This document shows positions 5,573 through 10,312 of a stretch of 10,312 nt of DNA, one piece after another (within the stretch, counting starts at the first letter, position 1; each line of letters starts with the position of its first letter). The translations under genes were made by a program, and so were the position numbers. The stretch lies in NCBI GenBank assembly GCA_934773085.1, contig CAKVMU010000040.1:1-10312 (forward strand), given 5' to 3'. The stretch comes from an uncultured Candidatus Melainabacteria bacterium (lineage in GTDB: Bacteria > Cyanobacteriota > Vampirovibrionia > Gastranaerophilales > Gastranaerophilaceae). The notes below the pieces were generated by a model. The model was not told where the DNA came from. It was given only the letters and a program-made list of their open reading frames with translations, and searched no databases.

Positions 5573-8500
5573 ATGAACAAAATTTTTCTAAAAAGAACCG
5601 CTATAATTTTGGGAGGTAGTGTCGCAGCAATTTATGCTCTATTCCTACTCTTGCCGTTTATCGTATCTCCGATGGTTAATGCTTATGTTCCGCAAATCAA
5701 AGAAGAAATCAAAAAGACAACTGGATTTGACACAAACATTGAAGATTTTAAACTTGTGACCACTCCTAAATTCACAATCGGTGCAAAAGTTGGGAAATTT
5801 GCTCTCTCAAACGGTGAAAACAACATCTTAAATGCGAATGATTTTCAGATTAAGATGTCTCTTCTTCCCTTACTTGCAAAAAAAATTAAGATTGATGTGA
5901 TAAGACTTAACGACTTAGATGTTAACCTCCTCGTAAATAAAGACGGTTCTTTTGCTGATTTTGAAAATTTGGTTCAAAATAATGACACGCCAAAAGAAGA
6001 TTCTGAACCATTTATATTGCCTTTTGGTTTGAAACTTTCTAATAATCTTCCGGATATTAGAATCGGCAAATACAGCGTCAATTTCATTGATAATCCAACA
6101 AAAAAATCTTATAAAATTTCCGGCAACAAGGCTGATGTGACAGATTTTGTCCTTGATAAAAGAGTAAAAATTGCAGCAGACGGCAATTTCGTCTTAGATA
6201 ACCGTGAGCAGTTCAAGTACAACTTAAAAGTACATAATAAAATCATGCCGGATTTAGATTTAAACGAATTGGTTTTCAATCCGCAACCTAAGGACGAAAA
6301 AGAAAAGAAAGATGATATAAACATAAACATTATTGACATCTTCAAAGGAATTTACAACTACAATATCACAGCAAATCTTGATGGTGATTTAACCGTTGCC
6401 CAAGACTCTCACAGCGGGTATTTGAATATAGATAACGTTTCTGTAATAAATTTACCGCCTAGTAATGCTAAGTTAAAATTTAGAGGTCATAAAATTGATA
6501 TTGATTCAAATATCTATACCGCAAAGAATGAAGTTTCCACTCTGACCGGTACAATAAAAGATAAAAACATTGATTTAAATTTTAAATCCCAAGCAGAAAT
6601 CTCAAATATTGTAAGAATTGTCAATGCAATCGCAATGACTTTTAATATTAAAGATTTGGAAACATTGAAAGCAAACGGAAAAATTGATGCAGATTTTAAC
6701 GTTAAATCAAACTTGAAGACCGTAAAATCAAGCGGATATCTGAAGGTTCCTGCAGCAAAAGTTTATTACGGACTTTATGATGTTGCAATCAACAACATCA
6801 ACGCTGATATTGCAATGGATAACAACAACATCAATGTTAAAAATGTCGGCTTTACCGTGCTTAACCAACCTTTAAGGTTCTATGGAACAATTAAAGAAGA
6901 TACAACTGCAGATTTACATCTGGTTGCACAAGACCTCGGTCTGAAAGGTTTGATTGTTGCGTGCGGACAAGGAGCTCTTTTAAAAGATAACAAAATTAAT
7001 TCCGGCTTAGTTAACCTAAAAGCTGATATTGTCGGAAAATTAGACAAAATTAAACCGACCGCAAAAATAACATTAAACAATTTGGATATAAAAAACGTAC
7101 CGGCAAACACAACCGTCAAGCTTCCAAACACAATTGTTAACGTAATTTCTGACGGCAAAACATTTTCTGGGAATGCCGTAAGTACGAATATTTTAGCTAT
7201 CAATCCGGCAGCAAAAGTCTCTGTTGCGAAATTGGCTGCCAATATAAAAGAAGATTCGATTGAAATAACTCAGACTCCTGTGAAAGTTGAAAAAATCAAT
7301 TTTAACGTTTCCGGAAAAATCAAAAACTATATGAGCGAGAAAATAGGTTTGGATTTTGTAACAACCGGAGATTTACAATCCACATTAACCGGTAGCATGA
7401 ATATTGCAAAACAAACTCTGAATCTTAATTATTCAGCACAAAATTCAACAATAATAATTCCTATGTTCGACAAATCCAGACTTTTGTTTAATGGGAATGT
7501 TGCAATTACGGGAAGTATAGCAAATCCGATTTTGTCAGGCACAATAAATGTTCCTGTTCTTAATATTCCGGAAATTCCTGTTGTAATGAACGACATTCTA
7601 ATTAAATTGGCTGGACCGATTCTTAAAGGAACAGCAACCGTAAATAAATTTACGTCAGGTGGAATCGTTGCCGACAACATAACGACAGACTTTGCAATGA
7701 GTGGCGAAAACTTCTACTTGAACAATTTGAAAGGAAATGCGTTTGACGGAAAAATCAACGGAAACATTGTTTATAATATGACAAATGCTAAAACAAAAAT
7801 CAATTTCAAAGGCGAAGGGATGAATGCTGAAAAAGCCATTGCAGGCGCAGCCGGCATTAAAAACGCTTTGTCCGGAACCCTTGGTTTCAATACAAATATG
7901 AACCTCACAGTTGGTGATTATAACGACATGATGAAATCTCTTGGCGGGCACTTGAACTTTAAGGTTACAAACGGTGCGTTCGGGTCAATAGGTAGGTTGG
8001 AAAACTTCCTTGGTGCATCCAATATTGCCGGTAACACAATTCTTAAATCCACTGTTTCAACTCTTTCAAACCTCGGCGGAATAAAAAACACAGCAGAATT
8101 TGATTATCTGACCGGAGATATGACATTCTCAAACGGATGGGCCAATCTGAAGTCAATAAAAAGCGCCGGAAAAACACTTGCATACTATATTACAGGGAAA
8201 TACAACTTACTAAATGGCTCAACAAATGTCGTTATCCTTGGACGTTTAGATGGAACTGTTGTAAAACTTCTCGGACCAATAGGTGACTTGTCCGCAGACA
8301 AGCTATTCTCTGCAATACCTAAATTCGGAGCATTGACATCTTCTATCGTAAACGTCATGACAACAGACCCTAGAGGAGAAAATATTGCGGCAATTCCATC
8401 TCTGACAAGCGAAAGCCAAACATACAAAGACTTCAAAGTTTTATTCAACGGCGGAATTGAAAGCAAAAGTTCAATAAAATCTTTCAAATGGTTAACAAAG

Positions 8501-8674
8501 GTCGACACTTCTGCAATTGAACAAAAATCTGTCGCAGAAACAGTTAAAAATTTGAAAGAATCGGTTAATGAAGACGTATCGACTACGGTTAAAAATGTTG
8601 TAGATACGGTATCTAATCAGAAAGAAATAATCAAAAATTCTGCACAAGAATTGAAAAATTTATTCAAATTTTAG
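5573..8674 (+). CDS. AsmA-like envelope protein (bridge-like lipid-transfer superfamily), 1033 aa
   Basis: One uncleaved N-terminal membrane helix (about residues 9-31) is followed by PMVNAYVPQIKEEIKKTTGF and a phrase typical of AsmA/TamB/YhdP-type proteins (TTPKFTIGAKVGKFALS). A very long repetitive beta region follows, with alternating hydrophobic strands (N-x-D-x-N-x-K patterns). A C-terminal AsmA_2-like part (about 770-960) includes GTLGFNTNMNL, GHLNFKVTNGAFGS and VVILGRLDGTVVKLLGP. Such proteins are anchored in the inner membrane and span the periplasm as a hydrophobic groove thought to carry phospholipids toward the outer membrane. That role is family knowledge, not shown here. At 1033 aa it is longer than E. 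coli AsmA (617) and shorter than YhdP (1266). The last 48 residues (986-1033) form an unusual charged amphipathic helical tail. It starts with a clear Shine-Dalgarno and ends before a strong terminator. Confidence 0.85.
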   Translation: MNKIFLKRTAIILGGSVAAIYALFLLLPFIVSPMVNAYVPQIKEEIKKTTGFDTNIEDFKLVTTPKFTIGAKVGKFALSNGENNILNANDFQIKMSLLPLLAKKIKIDVIRLNDLDVNLLVNKDGSFADFENLVQNNDTPKEDSEPFILPFGLKLSNNLPDIRIGKYSVNFIDNPTKKSYKISGNKADVTDFVLDKRVKIAADGNFVLDNREQFKYNLKVHNKIMPDLDLNELVFNPQPKDEKEKKDDININIIDIFKGIYNYNITANLDGDLTVAQDSHSGYLNIDNVSVINLPPSNAKLKFRGHKIDIDSNIYTAKNEVSTLTGTIKDKNIDLNFKSQAEISNIVRIVNAIAMTFNIKDLETLKANGKIDADFNVKSNLKTVKSSGYLKVPAAKVYYGLYDVAINNINADIAMDNNNINVKNVGFTVLNQPLRFYGTIKEDTTADLHLVAQDLGLKGLIVACGQGALLKDNKINSGLVNLKADIVGKLDKIKPTAKITLNNLDIKNVPANTTVKLPNTIVNVISDGKTFSGNAVSTNILAINPAAKVSVAKLAANIKEDSIEITQTPVKVEKINFNVSGKIKNYMSEKIGLDFVTTGDLQSTLTGSMNIAKQTLNLNYSAQNSTIIIPMFDKSRLLFNGNVAITGSIANPILSGTINVPVLNIPEIPVVMNDILIKLAGPILKGTATVNKFTSGGIVADNITTDFAMSGENFYLNNLKGNAFDGKINGNIVYNMTNAKTKINFKGEGMNAEKAIAGAAGIKNALSGTLGFNTNMNLTVGDYNDMMKSLGGHLNFKVTNGAFGSIGRLENFLGASNIAGNTILKSTVSTLSNLGGIKNTAEFDYLTGDMTFSNGWANLKSIKSAGKTLAYYITGKYNLLNGSTNVVILGRLDGTVVKLLGPIGDLSADKLFSAIPKFGALTSSIVNVMTTDPRGENIAAIPSLTSESQTYKDFKVLFNGGIESKSSIKSFKWLTKVDTSAIEQKSVAETVKNLKESVNEDVSTTVKNVVDTVSNQKEIIKNSAQELKNLFKF

Positions 8675-8680
8675 ACATTT

Positions 8681-8711
8681 AAAAAGGGGAAATCATATAT
8701 TTCCCCTTTTT
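8681..8711. terminator. Bidirectional intrinsic terminator between asmA and neuA
   Basis: AAAAAGGGGAAAT (8681-8693), a CATAT loop and ATTTCCCCTTTTT (8699-8711) make a perfect 13-bp stem with four G-C pairs. It ends in a T-run when read in either direction. It lies 6 nt after the asmA stop and 5 nt before the neuA stop, so it serves both convergent units. Confidence 0.92.
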
Positions 8712-8716
8712 AATTA

Positions 8717-9388
8717 TTAATTTTGTTTCATCAAATTCTCAACAATGATAAAATCTTTTTCTTCATCAATCTCGTACGATGTTTCAGGCGGAAGTTCGTA
8801 AACCCCGATTCTGCCGGAAAGTCGACATTTATCTTGAAGGATATTTTTTACGGAATTAATATAACACGCTCCGTTTTCCGCAATTATACCCTGAAAATCC
8901 TGCCTTCGAGGTCTGTTTCGATAATCATAGTTAATCGGCTCTACTCTATCCCCTTCTTCTATCCAGTGGAATTGCTTTTCTCTAACACCCGTAAACATAG
9001 AATCCACTTTTGTATCAAGAAATTTTTTATACATTCCATCAATATGAGAACTTTCTAACAGCGGAGAGGTCGCCTGTATAAGGAAAAATTTGTCATCCCC
9101 ATTTAAGTCACTATTTTCAATATATTCAAGCATTACGCTCTCAGTTGAAGAGGTATCTTGAGCATTATCCGGATTTCTGTCATAAATTTCAACCTTCTCA
9201 AAACCAAACGATTGAACAGTCTCTTTAATTTGTGCACTGTCAGTAGCGATTACCACTTTATCAACACATTTAGCGTCATTTGCCGCCTTTGCAGTCCAAT
9301 ATACAAGCGGTTTTCCGTTTATGATTTTGATATTTTTCATCGGAATCGATTTACTTCCGCCACGAACCGGAATGAACGCTATATTCAT
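8717..9388 (-). CDS. neuA: Acylneuraminate (sialic-type sugar) cytidylyltransferase, 223 aa
   Basis: The N-terminal P-loop-like motif IPVRGGSKSIPMKNI (residues 6-20) binds CTP in this family. Supporting motifs are KVVIATDS (44-51), QATSPL (105-110), R-R-Q-D-F and ENGACYI (161-177), and an IDEEKD metal-binding stretch (D208, D212). It transfers CMP to a nine-carbon 2-keto sugar acid (Neu5Ac, legionaminate or pseudaminate) for surface glycans; which sugar cannot be read from sequence. The length equals the monofunctional enzyme of N. meningitidis type (about 228 aa). GGAG lies 8 nt before the ATG. The ATG overlaps the stop of the upstream panE-like gene by one base (TAATG), so translation is probably coupled. 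No synthase (neuB), epimerase or sialyltransferase is in the window. The exact symbol could be pseF or legF instead. Confidence 0.88.
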   Translation of the reverse strand: MNIAFIPVRGGSKSIPMKNIKIINGKPLVYWTAKAANDAKCVDKVVIATDSAQIKETVQSFGFEKVEIYDRNPDNAQDTSSTESVMLEYIENSDLNGDDKFFLIQATSPLLESSHIDGMYKKFLDTKVDSMFTGVREKQFHWIEEGDRVEPINYDYRNRPRRQDFQGIIAENGACYINSVKNILQDKCRLSGRIGVYELPPETSYEIDEEKDFIIVENLMKQN

Positions 9389-10269
9389 TATTTATTCTCC
9401 ATAATTTTAATCATATCGTAAATTGCTTCATTAAACGGAGTAGGTATTCCAAACTCTTTGCCCCGACGAATAATTTCACCCGCAAAAATATCAACCTCTG
9501 TTTTTCTACCCGCCAGAATATCTTGATACATTGAGGTTTTCCCTTCATCACACATCAAATTGAGAGCATTCAGCGCATCTTTTTCAAAATTTTGAAGATT
9601 CTTCACACCGCTTTTTTCTGCAATTAATCTTGTTTCAGCAATAAGCTTCTTGGCAAATCCTGCAAAATACGGATTCCGTTTCATATCGCCCATTGTTAAT
9701 CCCATAATTGCGGATGATTGGTTGAGATAAACATTTAACCCAAATTTTAGCCATAAAGAATAAATTATATCTTCCGGAATTTCGTAATCCACATTGCATT
9801 TTTTGAAAAAACTTTCTAACCATTTCGTATTTTTTTCATTCCCGCCAAAAACTATCTTTCCAACTCCGTCCTGAGTCACAGAATTGCCGTTTCTGACTGC
9901 ACTATGCCCTATAAAATATGAGTAAAGCACCTTATCTTTGCCATAAACTTTCGCAATTCTTTCCTCGCTCGATACACCGTTTAGCAAAGATATTATAATC
10001 GTATTTTCACCGACAAAATTTTTGATATAATCAATTGCATCATCTAGTCCGGAATCTTTTGTTGCAATAATAATCAAATCTGCAGCATAAGTTTCAGAGG
10101 GCAAGATATAATCAAAGCCAATCTCTTTACCATTCAGCTGCGGTTTGTTCTTTTTATATCTGTCCACTCTCTCTTTATTGGCAAGAACCTTTAGTTCGCA
10201 AAAATCCTTTAACTTGCATGCATACGTCAATCCAACAGCACCAAGTCCACAAATACTAACTTTTTCCAT
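9388..10269 (-). CDS. panE: 2-dehydropantoate 2-reductase (ketopantoate reductase family), 293 aa
   Basis: The family reduces ketopantoate to pantoate with NADPH, a step toward CoA. The nucleotide-binding loop GLGAVG is at residues 8-13. K71 (IIATKD) and N97 (SLLNGV) match the cofactor and substrate lysine and asparagine. The catalytic lysine is K175 in LWLKFGLN. S246, and E258 in GRKTEVD, match the substrate-binding serine and conserved glutamate. An N-terminal Rossmann domain and an all-helical C-terminal domain at 293 aa are the normal size. Because the family includes paralogues with other keto-acid substrates, and the gene is coupled to a sialate-type cytidylyltransferase rather than panB/panC, the pantothenate role is likely but not certain. 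The promoter is SD-less with the 6-nt geometry. Confidence 0.87.
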   Translation of the reverse strand: MEKVSICGLGAVGLTYACKLKDFCELKVLANKERVDRYKKNKPQLNGKEIGFDYILPSETYAADLIIIATKDSGLDDAIDYIKNFVGENTIIISLLNGVSSEERIAKVYGKDKVLYSYFIGHSAVRNGNSVTQDGVGKIVFGGNEKNTKWLESFFKKCNVDYEIPEDIIYSLWLKFGLNVYLNQSSAIMGLTMGDMKRNPYFAGFAKKLIAETRLIAEKSGVKNLQNFEKDALNALNLMCDEGKTSMYQDILAGRKTEVDIFAGEIIRRGKEFGIPTPFNEAIYDMIKIMENK

Positions 10270-10275
10270 AAATCG

Positions 10276-10304
10276 ATTTTACAATTAAATCCCATTTTGA
10301 GCAA
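10276..10304 (-). promoter_or_regulatory. panE promoter: TTGCTC, 17-nt spacer, TAAAAT, leaderless geometry
   Basis: On the minus strand, TTGCTC (10304-10299), a 17-nt spacer and TAAAAT (10281-10276) are followed by 6 nt (CGATTT) and the ATG at 10269. +1 would fall on the A of the ATG, and there is no Shine-Dalgarno. Confidence 0.55.
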
Positions 10305-10306
10305 GC

Positions 10307-10312
10307 AGGAGG
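10307..10312 (+). promoter_or_regulatory. AGGAGG at the right edge, possible Shine-Dalgarno of a gene outside the window
   Basis: A perfect AGGAGG on the plus strand ends the window. If used, a divergent rightward gene would start within about 10 nt beyond the edge. This cannot be tested here. Confidence 0.25.

Noticed and set aside
7429..7951. Overlapping minus-strand open frames inside the asmA-like gene
   Set aside because: They are low-complexity reading-frame shadows of the long coding gene, with no ribosome-binding site and no recognisable motifs.
1..10312. Mobile element, CRISPR array, tRNA or prophage
   Set aside because: No spaced direct repeats, transposase motifs, terminal inverted repeats or cloverleaf patterns were seen on either strand.

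Overview
This is AT-rich bacterial DNA (roughly one third G+C by eye). It is chromosomal in character, with no rRNA, tRNA, transposase, phage gene or CRISPR array. An AsmA-type envelope protein and a CMP-sialate-type synthetase point to a Gram-negative cell. The mix of housekeeping genes with lineage-restricted hypotheticals (a four-segment membrane protein with an early TFKA motif, and a protein with a late HENEH motif) reminds me of gut Melainabacteria/Vampirovibrionia such as Gastranaerophilales. That assignment is from memory and unverified.

Layout. The left edge holds the first 88 codons of a leftward ClC chloride channel/transporter. Divergent from it is a rightward 476-aa membrane protein of unknown function. 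Its stop codon interlocks tail-to-tail with a leftward yidD-kinase pair (yidD upstream, then a dNMP-kinase-like P-loop kinase). A 444-bp intergenic region follows. It holds a probable leftward transcript of about 210 nt, rich in GGA motifs and ending in a hairpin plus T-run, and then the rimO promoter, which contains a perfect 17-bp palindrome. Next come three rightward genes: rimO (ribosomal protein S12 methylthiotransferase), a 386-aa protein with a gluzincin-like HExxH...E pattern, and a 1033-aa AsmA-like protein. A strong bidirectional terminator (13-bp stem) separates asmA from a leftward two-gene operon, panE-like ketopantoate reductase followed by a neuA-like cytidylyltransferase, which overlap by one base.

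The most notable pattern is promoter geometry. Four genes without a Shine-Dalgarno sequence (clc, yidD, rimO, panE) each have a -10 hexamer (TACAAT or TAAAAT) ending exactly 6 nt before the ATG, so +1 would fall on the A of the start codon. This suggests habitual leaderless transcription. Genes with leaders or inside operons (asmA, the kinase, neuA) have Shine-Dalgarno motifs instead. The second main lead is the GGA-rich candidate small RNA in the yidD-rimO gap. No defence or mobile system is visible.
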